From contig VWZL01000203.1 in the NCBI GenBank assembly GCA_013396915.1, positions 186,001 to 250,000 on the forward strand: a stretch of DNA of 64,000 nt. Reading direction: 5' to 3'. A program made the position numbers and the translations under genes. A model generated the notes under the pieces. The model saw nothing but the letters and a program-made list of their open reading frames with translations. It ran no database searches and was not told where the DNA came from. Positions within the stretch are counted from its first letter, which is position 1; each line of letters starts with the position of its first letter. This document shows positions 12,441 through 25,700 of this stretch, piece by piece. The stretch comes from Stercorarius parasiticus. Taxonomy: Eukaryota; Chordata; Aves; Charadriiformes; Stercorariidae.

Positions 12441-12540
12441 TTCTAGTTCTCCACATCTCTTTTTTTCCTCCTATTCTTCCTCACCACCACCCCACCATCC
12501 CCCCCCTTTCATGTCCTCTTTCTTTCCAGCTTCTCTCCAC
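12441..12540 (+). repeat. Polypyrimidine tract
   Basis: About 100 bases on the plus strand are almost entirely C and T, with few interruptions, including a run of eight C's. The tract closes with CTTTCTTTCCAG, which would make a strong splice acceptor on the plus strand. No donor or coding exon could be paired with it. Such strand-asymmetric tracts can also form triplex DNA. Confidence 0.6.
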
Positions 12541-15500
12541 TGTGGACTAAAAACTCCTTTTCTCCTCCTCAATCCTGCAGGGTTTTCCACTTAGCGATGC
12601 TTTGCTTGAAGAGCCTTGTACCTTTAAAATGCCTTCTACCTTTAGAGTAGAAAAGTATACCTCGGTGTCAGCGACAATAGTTGAATATAGCATGGGACTT
12701 TGAGTGTTATACTTCAATTTGAGCATCCTCTGCGCTGCCTCCTCTTTCTGTATGTCATTCTCCAGTACTGTTCTAACTTCCTGGGCAAGCCAGGAAGAGG
12801 ACACAGTCATGTTTATTCAGAAGTCCCACTTGAGAGGTGAAGTCAACTTCATGGTTTGCTGAGCCTTATAGGAAGTTTTGAGGTGACCATTAGCTGATTA
12901 ATAATTATAGGAGAATGAATAATCTCCCTAGCCAAATCACTGTCCTGCCAGTAGCATCTGAACAGGCTGAGAAATCCATTTGCGAATGCAGAGGTATGTA
13001 CCCAGATTCACCAAAGGGAGCATTTCAGGGGTGGATGTTTAAAATTAAAACTATGTTTTGGCAAATAAAATTTACATCAATAAAACGTAAGCCTGTAACT
13101 TTCCATCTGCAATCAAATTACAGTCATTCAAGATCCTCTACCTGACTGCAGGGATCAGTCTGGCAGTCAGAAATGCAAGTTTATTTTGAGTTTCACTCGA
13201 ATCTATCAGATGAGACATAGCTTTACCAATTTTGAGATTGTATCCTAGAGAGAACTTCAACTGTCCTACAGCTATGGCTTATATATCCCTGACCTGGCAT
13301 TGTAGTGAGGGATACACGTTTGCTATGTCCCTGCTATGACCATTAGAGAGTGCTTTCTCTTGATCAGAGTCCACAAAATTAATTCCTACACCTCTCTCAG
13401 GCTAGCTGGTGGCTTAGGTAACCTATTCTCTTTCTGTCATCAAAAGAAGAGTATAGCATGAATAGAAAGAGGTCATGAGCATGAAGAACAGCGCAATTAT
13501 TTCAAGTTCGTGTTTTTAGCAGCTATTCATCATGCCAGCAGTTTCCTCCAACTTTTGCTTCATGTGCTGAGCCTCCTCATTTCCTTTAATCATGAATTAG
13601 CGCACTTGTCAAGCAAAAAGATTCTCACAAAGTCCAAGGCTCTTCTGAATTTAGTGATTGTCAGCCCTGACAGCCTTTCAGCTAAGTTTATTGGATATGT
13701 TTTAGCAACTCCATTCACAGTAAAACAGCTTGTCACCAAGCTGAGATACCATATTGATCCCTCCTGGTCATATTGTGGGATAGCCACTTTCCTGACACCT
13801 ACTAGTGCCAAAGGGAGACTTGCACCAAATGCACGCCATAAAATGACTGCCCAACAAAGTAGTAGCAAGAACTAGGAAGGAGGAGACAAAAAACGTGAAG
13901 AGCTTAGAATTTATTGATCTAAATGCCCTTTTTCACTTATTGGTTTCTCCTCCCTCTCTCAGTATTTTTTTCCCTTAACATAGATGTTCCTTCCAACCTG
14001 TGTAAATTGTAAATCTGACATCGCAGACTGAATTTACATGTGCTGTTTAGTGGAAGCCCACCCAGCTGAGCATCAGTATAAAAACACAGACTTCCATAAA
14101 TGTCTTGATTTTTTTCCTTTGTGAAGCCATAAGTCTTTGGTAATCTAAATCCTACTAACAGGAAACTTAGACAGAACAGTAATTGAAACACAGACACACA
14201 ATCGTGAAATGTGAAAGACAGCTGTTACAATCTCTTTTGCCTCTAGGTACAAATGAAAAAAAAAAATCCCAGCACCCCAAGTTAAGTTTCCTATGTTGTC
14301 AGACAGTTGCAGCAAATCTTTAGTAAAGGCCATCCCAGGATGGAATATACTGGCTGCTTTCTCTAGATTTAAAACTGCAATGAAAACAGGATAATATGTT
14401 TTCTACTGAGAGACCACTGTTCTATGGTTTCCATTTTCATGTAATAGACATTTGGGCAAGTCCCTTTAAATCCATAATCTAGGCTCTGGTATACAAAAAT
14501 CAACAACTTTTTCATTTCCTTGCACAGACATTAGTGCTTTCCTACAGAACTGTCTATTGTTTTGCTACCTTACCTATTATTTTGTCTTTGAAATTAGATT
14601 TCAAGTTCCTTGAAACAGGAATCTCATAATGTATTTTGTGCCGGAGAGGTGTTTAGAATACATTGAGGTGATTTAAAAAAAAAAAACATAAAAAAGAAGA
14701 AAACATAACATGGCAATGATTCTGAATTTCATGAGCCTTCATTAATGGCACATCTCTACTAGTTTTACTTCTCATACAAAGGATTCTGTGTTAGACTTGG
14801 AATTAAAGATTGCAGGTGGGCAAACTATGAGGAAAGACTTTAAGCATACTGTTTTAACAATATTTTATATTTTAGTTATATGGATCTGTTAGTAGGCTGT
14901 CACCCATGTAAGACAAATCTCTCCACCCAGCTAAGTCATCAGAAGAGTGTTTTCACCACAGGCATGACTTAAGAACTGAAGTCATTAACTCAGGAGGCTT
15001 TTTATAGTGTTTCTTTAGTATTTAAAGATTGTCTTGTCTTGTGAAAATACCATCTCTTTGGGAAAGAGGCTGCCTTCAAGCCATACATGTTCCACTGTTT
15101 CTGTCTTTCTCAGACACTAATTTTGCCATTGCTGGGACACTAGTATTTCCTTCTGATTTTACATGGGGTTTTATTCCAAGCATTTTCTGTAATTCTGCAT
15201 GATAGAAACTAACGTTGATTCATCCATAGAGTTTAGCGCTAACACTCTCAACTCACCATGCCTGTCTAATCTAGCTAGGCACAGGCAGTGCTCATTCCTA
15301 TGGCACCTGAGTGCCCAGGCAGAAAATTCCACAACAGCTTTCATTAAGACTAAATAGAGTAGTAACCAGACAATTGTGCAGTTATGAGATCAAAAGTCTC
15401 TCTCAAATGTGCCTAGAATCCACACTGGCGGAGCCACTCTTTTGATTGCTTTTTCCAGAGTTCATTTTCTGGGTGACATGGGACATGGCAGAAGCAGAAA

Positions 15501-18500
15501 GAATTTCTGTGAAATCACTGCATTCTCAGTCTCTGGGCAGTGACAAAGGCAGCACAAACTGACCTTATCTATCACTGATGAACACTCTCCATAAATACAA
15601 ACAATGCAGGAAAGCAGCTGATATTGCAACTTCTTTGGTAAAACTCCGTGATTTAGTGTGTAGTACACTGGCGCTTACTGTGTAACTTTAATACAGTGCT
15701 CCAGGATTTACAGCGGTTCACACTGTGCGAGAACATTGCCAAATAGTGTGATTTGTGCGAGACAGAACTGAAGAGCAGAAACTGTGGGTAAATATAATAC
15801 ATGGCCTTTGCTTGTTTTAGCTACTTTGTTAGAGCTTCGATATGTATTTGCCAGTTAACTGAGAGACTTGGGGAGCTGGATCACAGAAAGGTCTCGTGTG
15901 TGTGTGTGCGTCTGCATTTTTTCATACTTACACGTGCATATATTCATACATCTGTAGCATTATTTACCTTGAAAAGTGGGTTATGAGTTAAGACAGGCTT
16001 GTACAGTAATAGTTGTATAGTTGTACAATCAATATCTCTAAGCAGTTGATCATTCTCAGAAGAAACTCTGAAGATTTTTTTTAATTGTTCTTATTACTCT
16101 ACTATTCCTATTTTTGTTATCTTAATGCTACTGTGCATCTGATGCTTTAGAGGTGTGAAGTACTAATAGAGTATAGGCAATAACTATAAATACTGCATAT
16201 GCCACAGACCTTAGAATACACCTTTTCCTGATTTACAGCCTTTGGGTACCCACCATACGCCTGATTTTGACCAACAGGAGAAGGGAGAAAGGAAGAAGAG
16301 TGGATTTAGGGGTTGAGGGGCAGAACGTGACAGTTGTTTATGTATTTTCTGTCTTGAAACCACATGGAAGATATTCCAAAGGCAGTTAAGGTAATAAATT
16401 TCACACGCTAACGTTTGTTACCATTATTTCGTCTTTGTTGATTATACCCATACACTGTACCTCTCAAAATCATGGTGACATCTTTCACAGTGTCGCTTCC
16501 TAACATCTGATGCCCTTGTAATAAGACATTATATGAAATTCCTTTATTACTATAGCTAAGAACAGAAAAATCTAAAAGATGTCTGAATGATAAACATTTA
16601 ATGCAGTAAACTATCCTATGCTGTGCTGTGACATGTCTACTAGGAACTGGAAAAAGCAGCATCTACTTTGGTTAGGGATGTCTTCTTCGGCTGTGATCTG
16701 AATTGGTTCTTCTTCAGCACTGGAAACCATTGCATCAGAGCAGCGTGCTGATCCCATTACGAAGATTCCCACCTAGTTTGCATTTCTTTGGACTCTGTTT
16801 TAGGATTTGTTGTCAGTGTGACTTGGTGGTTTCACTGACTCCTGTTGCCCTCTGCAAGATGAGTTTTAACTAGGCCAATGCACTTGTTCACTCCCACTTA
16901 GAATCACATCACTAATATGGACATTCCCTCACTACGAGGCTGTGAAAAGGCACAGTCTTCAGGAAAAGATAAGTGAGACAGCAGGATAAGTGCTTTATTA
17001 TGTTTTAAACTGGGGGGGGAGGTTCGTTTTATTAAAAATCTTCTGAGCACCCAGATTTGACTTGCCAGTATAATGAAGAAACTCTCATATTTTGATGTTG
17101 CATGGGTGGAACTAAGCCGCAGTACTACATTACTGTAATAGCTCAGCAAAGATCCTTGAGCATGTAGCATGTTGTAAATTTGCTGTAATGGAAGAAAATA
17201 TTTCTGGTCACTTCAGGGGGAGGGGAGGTCTCTCTACTGTGATTCCCCAATTTCTGCCATGGAAATCAAGGCATAGTCAGTTGCAGGTAGTCGGACGCCA
17301 AAGCTGCCTGCTTGCGATACCTCCCATCTTTGAACGCTCCTGTTCAATATATGATGCCTTCTGTTCACTCTTTGGCATTTCTACAGTTTTCAGTATTCAG
17401 ATATTCCACTTTAAAAACCCTCCCCAATTTAGCGCAGAGCCCCTGATGCATCTCTAACCAGGGAGGATAATTAGATGAACCAGGCACACAATAATGTTCC
17501 AGTAAGAATGTTCCACTGTGGCAAACCTTTGAAAAGCAAAAGATAAACTCCCACTGGAATACACAAAGAAGCAGTAACCATATGGGGATTGTGATGCTGA
17601 ATATATCACAGATATCAAGAAAAATATATCTCAGGATAAGTCAACATATGGCAGGCGTCAGCAAGGCTTAGACGCTCTCAGCTTGGGCTGTGTGTTTCTT
17701 ACACAGGTCACAGAAAAAATGCTAATGCCAGGAAAAAAGTATGAAAGATCAAAGTCTGCACATGAGTTAAAAGCATCTCAACACGTGGACACAGCAAGTA
17801 ATCTATGGAGCAAAATGAGCAGTGTAATGTGTTGCAAGCTGACGCTTCTAACACCTGATTACAGCCACCTCAGTTCCCCCAGCCTGCAGCCGGCTCTTCT
17901 GACCACCAGTATTTGCATCACGAAGTAAAGAGTAATCAGACCTCATATTGCAGGACAGTCAGTCATCACATGAAGGGATAATTAGAATTTCTCTTTGCCC
18001 AAACCTTATACCATGCTGATCATCATGTTTTCTGAAAACACCCTTTAAATAAAATTTGAACTGTTGGGTTTTTCTCCCACCCTTTATCCTTTAGGAATTG
18101 CTTCCTGACTCTTTATCTTCTTCTGTCCAGGACTGCTCAACAGGTCATGTATGTTTTAGAGAACGCTTCCCTTCAATTGAAGCATCAGACACTAGTCCCT
18201 GCCAACAGTAATATAACGGATTTGACAGAGCAACAGATGGGTGACAACATCTATGCTAGAAATAGTTTCCTTTCTTTCTGGAGGCAGTTCATACATTCAC
18301 AAACTGGTCAAATTTGTTTTGTAATGTACCGGTCTACCATTCAGTGAAAGTGAGTTAGCAATTTCCAAGGTAATTCCCCCATTTCCCTGCCGACAGCTCT
18401 GACAGGAGCCCCTGGGGAAATAACCATTAAGCAAACATCTGTGTACTTCCTATCTGTCAGCATCTCAACAGCTTCAGAAGTGGGGACTGACATGAAGGAC

Positions 18501-21500
18501 CTGCCAGCTTTACCGCAGCCCAAATTCTGAGGCAGCTGAGATTAGCAGAAACTCTGACTCAACAGTGATAAAGACCCAGAGATACATTGAACTGCCCAAA
18601 GCAGCAAATTGCTCTTTTCCTAAATGTGTTACGTTCACCTTGATACAATGTATGTCAATTTTATAATAAAAATCTCCCTTGAGAACCTGCTGCAGGATTA
18701 GTATTGTCATCTGTCTAGCGTCATCTGTCTGGTGATGATACGTCGTATTGTCATCTTGTCAAAATGATTAAGTGAGCTAAAAAGCTAAAAATTTAGCACT
18801 TTCATGATAAATAAAATGCATGAAGGGTCATTTTTGTTTGTGAGCACCTGCTATGTTTTAGTAATTTGGCTCTGAAGGAGGAGGGAAAAGAAAAAACAGG
18901 GTGGGGAAAAAGACAGGTAAGGAAAACCATTAATGTTGAGAAGAATAAGACTGTGATCTGCCCATCAACCTTAAGATTAAAATCACTCGAAAAACAATGG
19001 GCAATTTTATATTCACTTAAAAAAGAAGATTATAAAGCAACTTGCTACTTCACATTCTCATAAGTAAAATCTACACAACAGCTGATACCTGACACCTAAT
19101 AGTTTCTACAATATTTTCAGGGGAACAGAATATGCATTTTCCTTGCCATAAAATGGACCAGCCAAGACTTCCAAACTACACCTGAAATACAGCTTTGTGT
19201 AGCACCTAGCAGAAAATATTGTCTTCAGTTAGACCACCAGTGAAACTGCGATCCTACGTCACGCTTAATATTTATTAAAAACAGGGAGGTGTTGCAAGTG
19301 ACATTTGCGAAGGAGGCTGTACTCTTGTTATCTTGATACAAACTTGTGATCAAGTTGAAAACATTTGATATTTTGGATTTAGATATTATACAAGCATCTC
19401 AATTGAACAAAAATCAACCATTAAGTTTGACGTAGAATTGCTACAGGCACCCGTGAGCATTCTCTGAGGCATTTTAGATTTATGTGCCTATTGCAATGCC
19501 TCAGCCCATAACAGCATGCTTGATTTGGCCTGCCCACTGCTGCAATCAGCGGAAAGAATTAGAGATTATATTCCATACACATAATATAATTTCTACCAAT
19601 TTCTGTGTTCAGCCTACTTCCCACTGACTACACAGTGAGCCAGGACTTGGCAGCCTTGGAAAGCAGATGATCTGAACTATTTTGTGGTCTCCTGATCTTA
19701 GAAACTGTTACTAGACACCAACCTTACTTGTAGGTCAGCTGGTTGATGTGGCCCTGAATATTCGTGTTTCACTAGCTGCTTTCAGCCTCATCTCCTTCAC
19801 ACAGGTAAAAAGCCTTGCAACTATTACAAGAGCATCTCCTAACTGGATCATGATAGCCTAAAGTGAAGTGCCAGCCCTTTCATGAGCTCCTTCATATACA
19901 TAAGCCTGGCCAAAGGACCATATCCTGAAGACTTCTTCCTCTTTCCTTATCCCGCTGAGAGAGTATCTGAGATGTGTGATAGCTAAGCTTAGAAATCATT
20001 GTGTTTAAGTTATTGGGACAGTCATTTCCCAAAACAGCTACCAGTGGGAGCTGTTGAGAGTCAATGCTTGGAAAACAAGGAGTATTAGTAAACTTGCAGC
20101 TTGTGTTTCTGAGGTTGCCAGTCCAGTATTAACAAGGACAACATGAAGGGAATAACAGCATCCTCTTTGAGCAGATGTTTTAATCACCCTAGAAATTTAC
20201 TGGAACCCCCAAATGTTTGCCCATCACCCAAACAGATTATGTGCAAGTGTGAGAGACAGTGGAAGTTCTTAAACACACCATCGGTCAAACCTGAATCTGG
20301 CAAATGCCAGAAGATTGCGGGATTTCTTTCTGTAAGTCATGGGTCCTAGTCTAGTTTGAAACAAAAAGAAAGGTCAATTTAATGGGGAATTCATATCTCA
20401 TTAAATATGCAGGATAATGTATGTATGCTTATACTATTGCTCCCAATTCCTGAAAAGTGGAAAGAATACTGGAGCTTGCTGGCTGTTATAATCAGCGGCT
20501 AATGCTAAACCACAATTGTGCCAAAACTTTCCCCAGTTAGTTTTTAAGACTTTGAAATTACCAAACCTGTATTCATTTTTCTCTACCCAAATACTTCTAC
20601 AGGTCTGCAGTTGGGAACGATGCTTTTGACAAGGGAGCTATCTATATTTCCTTCCATTTGAAAAAAAACAACAACCTGTTCACCAGTCCTATATGAGAAT
20701 GTGGACAAAGAAAATGTTTTCGTAGTAATGACGTATTTTATTTCCCCTTCAGTAGATTGAACAGAACTGTCACCGGTAGGAAGCCCTCCACACTGGAGGT
20801 AAAACAGCACGAAGAGGAGGAGAGCTGCCGGGAGCAGGACAGGAAAACAGTACCATTTAACACATGGGAAAGGGTTAAGTGTCCAGATCAACTCAAAAGC
20901 TGTTGACTGGGAATGTTTGGATACCCCTACTGTTATCTCCCGTGTTTTTGCTGAAAAACACATTTCTTCTAACAGCCTCAATTGCAAAGGCAGTGCTTTT
21001 TCATCCTCCTAGTAGGCTGTAACCTAGACAGTACTGTGACAGCATCAAAAGCATAGGTAATTCCTCATTCCAATCACTTCCAAGGGTAGTTGTTTCTGTC
21101 TGATATTATAATTAATTATCAGAGAAATAAAAATGTAACTATAATGTAAGCTTACCTATTGGCAGCAAACTTCTACTTAGAACAGGGCTGAAAGAGCATC
21201 ATGACATATTTTCAATTTATATTAATAAAAACTAATTTACCTGCTTATTAATAGTGAAATTATTGGCTTAAAAATAATTCTATAAAAAAAGTGTCACCTC
21301 CATTACGTGATGCTGAAGTCTGAATGGTGCAAGTAGCAATAAACCTATACTAAGTCAGCACCTTAGCAAAAATATCTTTTCACCTGACAGTTGATAACAG
21401 AATGTGATAATGTCACATCTGAATTAAAACAACAAGGATATTTATGTAGTGGTCTAGCACACAGCATGCAGCATAAAATTACACATCTGTCAGAAATGCA

Positions 21501-22589
21501 TCTATTTGTTCCACATTCTCATTTCTTAAAAATACGCATCTTACATGTTCATTTCATTAGACTGTTTGAAAGCAAGACCTTTTGAGATCCTTATAGTGGT
21601 GTCAGTTTAATACATTGCAATGACGGATTAATAGTAAATTGACTTGTTAAACAGAATGAATTTGTAGAACCGCACCAGGAATACTCTTACCATGCCCCTC
21701 ATTGATATATTCAAGTACATTTATTTGTGCATGATCTTTTCATACATGTTATGCATAATGAACCCATGAAATCAGGCTGCAAAATGGCCATTTGTCAAAA
21801 ATAAATACCTCTGAATAGAGCTGAGACTTGGTCTCACACAGTCTCCAAGGCAAGGGCAATTAGGAGTAGTTGTTGCTAGAATCACATTTACTTTTCAAGC
21901 AGCAATCCTGGAATCCACAACAAAGCTTACTATCTAAGAATACAACAGTCCACATTTTCAAAGCTCACAAATTCTCTGAATCAAATTAGGGATCTCTCAT
22001 TAGCCAAGCGTTGTGTACGCACACAGCTGACTTGCTTGTAGCCATTTGTGTACATCAGGTATGCAGGAATGCAAGTATGCATCACCCACAGGCAAAGAAG
22101 TCAATATTAAACAAGCACAGCTGTGTCTCAAGCGATGCTGTTGCCCTGCGTGTGAGCTCCAGGCAGCAGGTCGCACAATTTGAGAATAACCGAGGCACGA
22201 GGCTGTAGCTAAGGGTAGACAAGGGAGCAGATGCACTGGAGAGCCGTTGTCTCTCCATGAGCATGGCCAAACCCCTTGGCTATCCCACAGCTGTGCTTCC
22301 CTGGCTGGGGGGCAGGTCGATTCCCTGCATGCAGCACATTGCAGGTCCTGAGCAGTGGCTCCTGTCCTCTAAAAACCACACCACAAGCAGTAGTGAAGGA
22401 CTATGAGCGAAACTGGGGACAGACAAGCAAGTCTCAGCACATGTACTACTCGACAGATCTGAAAATGTAAAAGTTATTCCACAGTGCACAACAGATGGGT
22501 CGTCTCTGTTTCCTCCTTGATAAACACACAGTGGGAATACTCGGCATGGCTTTTGTAGAGGAAATAATTACCCCACAAATGCATTCAGT

Positions 22590-22700
22590 GCCTTGACGAA
22601 GTCAATGAGCACAAGGATGCCAGTGATCCAGTTGGCATATTCTATTTAGATTTCTAAAAAGCTTTTGATAAGGTTCTTCACAGAATCTCACTCTGCTATG
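22590..22700 (+). mobile_element. Decayed CR1 LINE reverse-transcriptase fragment
   Basis: In one plus-strand frame the sequence reads YLDF*KAFDKVLHRIS. This is the conserved CR1 motif YLDFSKAFDxVxH near the start of the reverse-transcriptase palm, interrupted by one stop. No intact frame remains. The limits are approximate, because homology fades quickly on both sides by eye. Confidence 0.75.
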
Positions 22701-25700
22701 GGCTACCATCAGAGGAAGAATACCAGAGCAAAGACAATGCATCACTCCCAAAAGGCTCCAAGAAACTGAACTGTCATAGGATACATAGAATGTCCTCTCA
22801 TAAAGAAATAACTGTTCAAAACACAGGAAACCAAATATACCTTTTATATTCTAATAATGCCTCCTCTTGTCAATTTGATTTTATCCTGGAGACGGTGATA
22901 TTTCAGTGCTAAGCAATACCGCTGTCTCCCGTATACACATGCTGTGAATCTTCACGTTCAAAAACCAGAGGGAGGTGTTTGAGCAAACAGGGCTGCAGAA
23001 GCAGGCATTTCCACAAACACATCAATAACAACCAGCCCGCATCCTCTCCGCAAGCCAGAAGGGAACCTGCACAGCACTCAGGCAGTTTGTTGCTGAGGGG
23101 AGCGAAGATTTGTGAATATTTCAGTCTCTCCTTGAGTCACGCCATCTTCAAGAAAAAAACTTAACACTTTAAACATCAGCCTTCAAACATAACATCTTAA
23201 AAACCAGACAAAGAACAGTTCGTAAATGGGACTAAAGCTGGTGCTGCATAGATTAGACACAAGCAACTTCCCCATGACTCAGCTGCATTAAGGGGTATTT
23301 TTGTGATGCATCCACTCTTATTAAATGGGATGGTTTTTTTCTTCGTTCTTCTGGTGCTTTGGAGACAAAACCCACACACGTTTCCAGTTACAGAAGGCTG
23401 GCACATTACTGGGGGAGAAAAAGGGAAAGAGAATGGCAAAGCACAGAAATACAGACTCAAATAAGATCTTACGCGATTATGTCTTTTTTGCCTTGAGCTA
23501 CGAGGCAACAGTTCCAGGAGATTTAATTTGCTTAGCTCAGCCTATGAGGATATTTAAGCAGCAGTTAATAGAGGGTAAATTACAAAATGAGTAAGTAACA
23601 AAAATGTCCTGTTTATATGCATTTTGCTCCTTATCATGAAGATAAAATGATTGAGATTTGATATATATCTGATCTTTCCAATCCATACTCAAAACGATGT
23701 GTGACAGTGTTTTAAGCTTCAATTGCCACTGCTCATTAACAAGTTAGTCCATCATTTAGAATTATAAACAACTTAAAATAAAGAAATATATTTATCTATT
23801 TTAAATAATAAATAAATAAATCAATCCTCAGGCTGTAGCATCCAGACTGACCGCCCCCTCCTGCTGTTTGGAAAGGAAGCTGTATTTTCACTTCAGTCCT
23901 CTCCTCATGATCCCTACCTGTCGATGGCGATTTTACAAGCCTATGCACAAAGATAAACTGGACCCTTACCAGTGCAAGGAGGAAGAATATTTCTTCTTAG
24001 CTTTGCTCTCATCCAACCTTCTTTTCATCCTCTCTATGCTTTGGTAAGTGTATTTTTTCTTCTAGTATAATACATCCAACCCTTGCTATGAACTGCATTA
24101 TCTTGAATCCAACCAAAATTTTGCCTGAGGGCTGCAATGGAAATTGCCCAAAGCCCTCAAGAGGCCTCTGATTTGTCAAGATAGAGCAAAAAGCACTTAC
24201 ATTCTTTTTAACTTGGACACCTGGCCTGGGAACGCAGACGGCTTCAGCATGCGCTGCTTCTCATTGACTGGATTATACAACTTTCTGGCTTACATTCAGC
24301 CTCTACTCTGTCAGGCAAACATCATTTCAAAAGTAAGGCTTACTCGCATCACTATTGTACACGCCACAATTTAGTAACTGAGGCGAGTGGCAGCTTATGC
24401 TCCAAAATCCACATATCCATTTTTTAAAACCAACAGCAGGATCTGACACTTAAAAATCCCATTTTTACTCTCAAAATCTAATAATAACTCTCAAACTTAT
24501 TAACTATTGTATGGCTAATCAACACACAAAAGAAATTAGATCTAATTATATTATGGCATTGTATGGTTTGCTGTGGTACCTCAGCTTGATCTCACAACTT
24601 GGTATTGTACTTCCATCGTTCCAGTTTGACCTCTCCACTTTCTAGGTAACAAAAGTTACGTACATTTATGAAAGGAATAGCAGGACACACCAACAACTGC
24701 TTAAAAGATTACACGATAGAGGGATGTACTGCTGTTACTGGTGAACAGCTGCTGCTTTAGGGCGTGAAGGTCTGAAATCCAGGCAAGGCTTACAAAAATT
24801 CTGTTCAATATGTGAAGCCAGGCAGACAAAGGCCTAATATTCATGAATCAAACACTCAGTGCTCCCGCCTTTCATGGTACTCCAAAGGAAATCAAGTGCT
24901 AAATACGTCTGAAAAATCAAGCCTTTTTTGGCTCGTTTGAAAACGGATTCCCAAGTCTCAAACTATTTTCCACCTTTTTTGTCAAATAAAGCGAATACTC
25001 ATTCATACGCTTCCTCCAAAGAGTGAAGCGGCACATCCTGGTGTTGTTCTCAACTGTTGTTGTTCTCAACATTCACAGTAGCTTCATGGATGCCCAGCGG
25101 CCTGAAAGCCACTGCGAAAGTCACCAACATTTTCTCTGTCGATATTAAAACTGCGTCATTATGAGTTAATACATCAATGATGATGATATTAATTTCCTTG
25201 CCATGCTGGGAAATCCATCCAGTTCTGCAAAAATTCTTCTATTCACACATGCAGCACCAGACAGTCTCTACCATTATTTTAAGAAAATGTCAGACAAGCA
25301 GTTAAACACAAAAGATCACTTTATTTCTCAAATCACACCCCTCTCATTCTTGACGAGGTGCATTGCTAATTGTTGCTATTTCAAATATACTCTCTATTTT
25401 CCTGTGAAGTTAAATACTTTAAAGAAAAATCCCCAAAGAAATAAATACAAAGCACAACAGTTTCACTTTATGATTTGCTTTGAGTGTTGTCTGGTCCTGC
25501 ATCCACTCCGGCGAATTTTGCTGCTCTTTGAAACTCTTACAAAAGAAAACCAGAGCCAGCCATCCTTGCTCTCCAGAGCCCTCTGCCTATCAGCTGTTAA
25601 TACAAACTGTTAATACAATGCTAGAGCATGCACAGAATAGTTTATAGCAATTTAATAATTCTATAACTTTCATTACAAATACACACATTGTTACTAAGGG

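Larger units (their letters stand above)
8792..22589. other. Long intergenic stretch, no confirmed gene
   Basis: Apart from the MIR fragment (9285-9405) and the polypyrimidine tract (12441-12540), this is mostly unique AT-rich DNA. GC-richer patches occur at about 10980-11460 and 22000-22490 without a recognised element. The longest frames are 13510-13875 plus, 20583-20987 minus (about 126 codons from its first ATG, with one hydrophobic segment) and 12547-12810 minus (88 codons with stop, ATG start). None shows a known domain or clear splice sites. Confidence 0.5.

Noticed and set aside
13510..13875. 121-codon plus frame overlapping a 92-codon minus frame
   Set aside because: The plus frame starts with GTG. 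Neither frame resembles a known protein, and there are no splice sites or mobile-element hallmarks.
20583..20987. 134-codon minus-strand frame with one hydrophobic segment
   Set aside because: It begins with TTG (about 126 codons from the first ATG), has no recognisable family and no splice or promoter context. A frame this long is plausible by chance in 64 kb.
25203..25613. 136-codon plus-strand frame
   Set aside because: Composition looks random, no domain is recognisable, and no promoter or splice context is visible.
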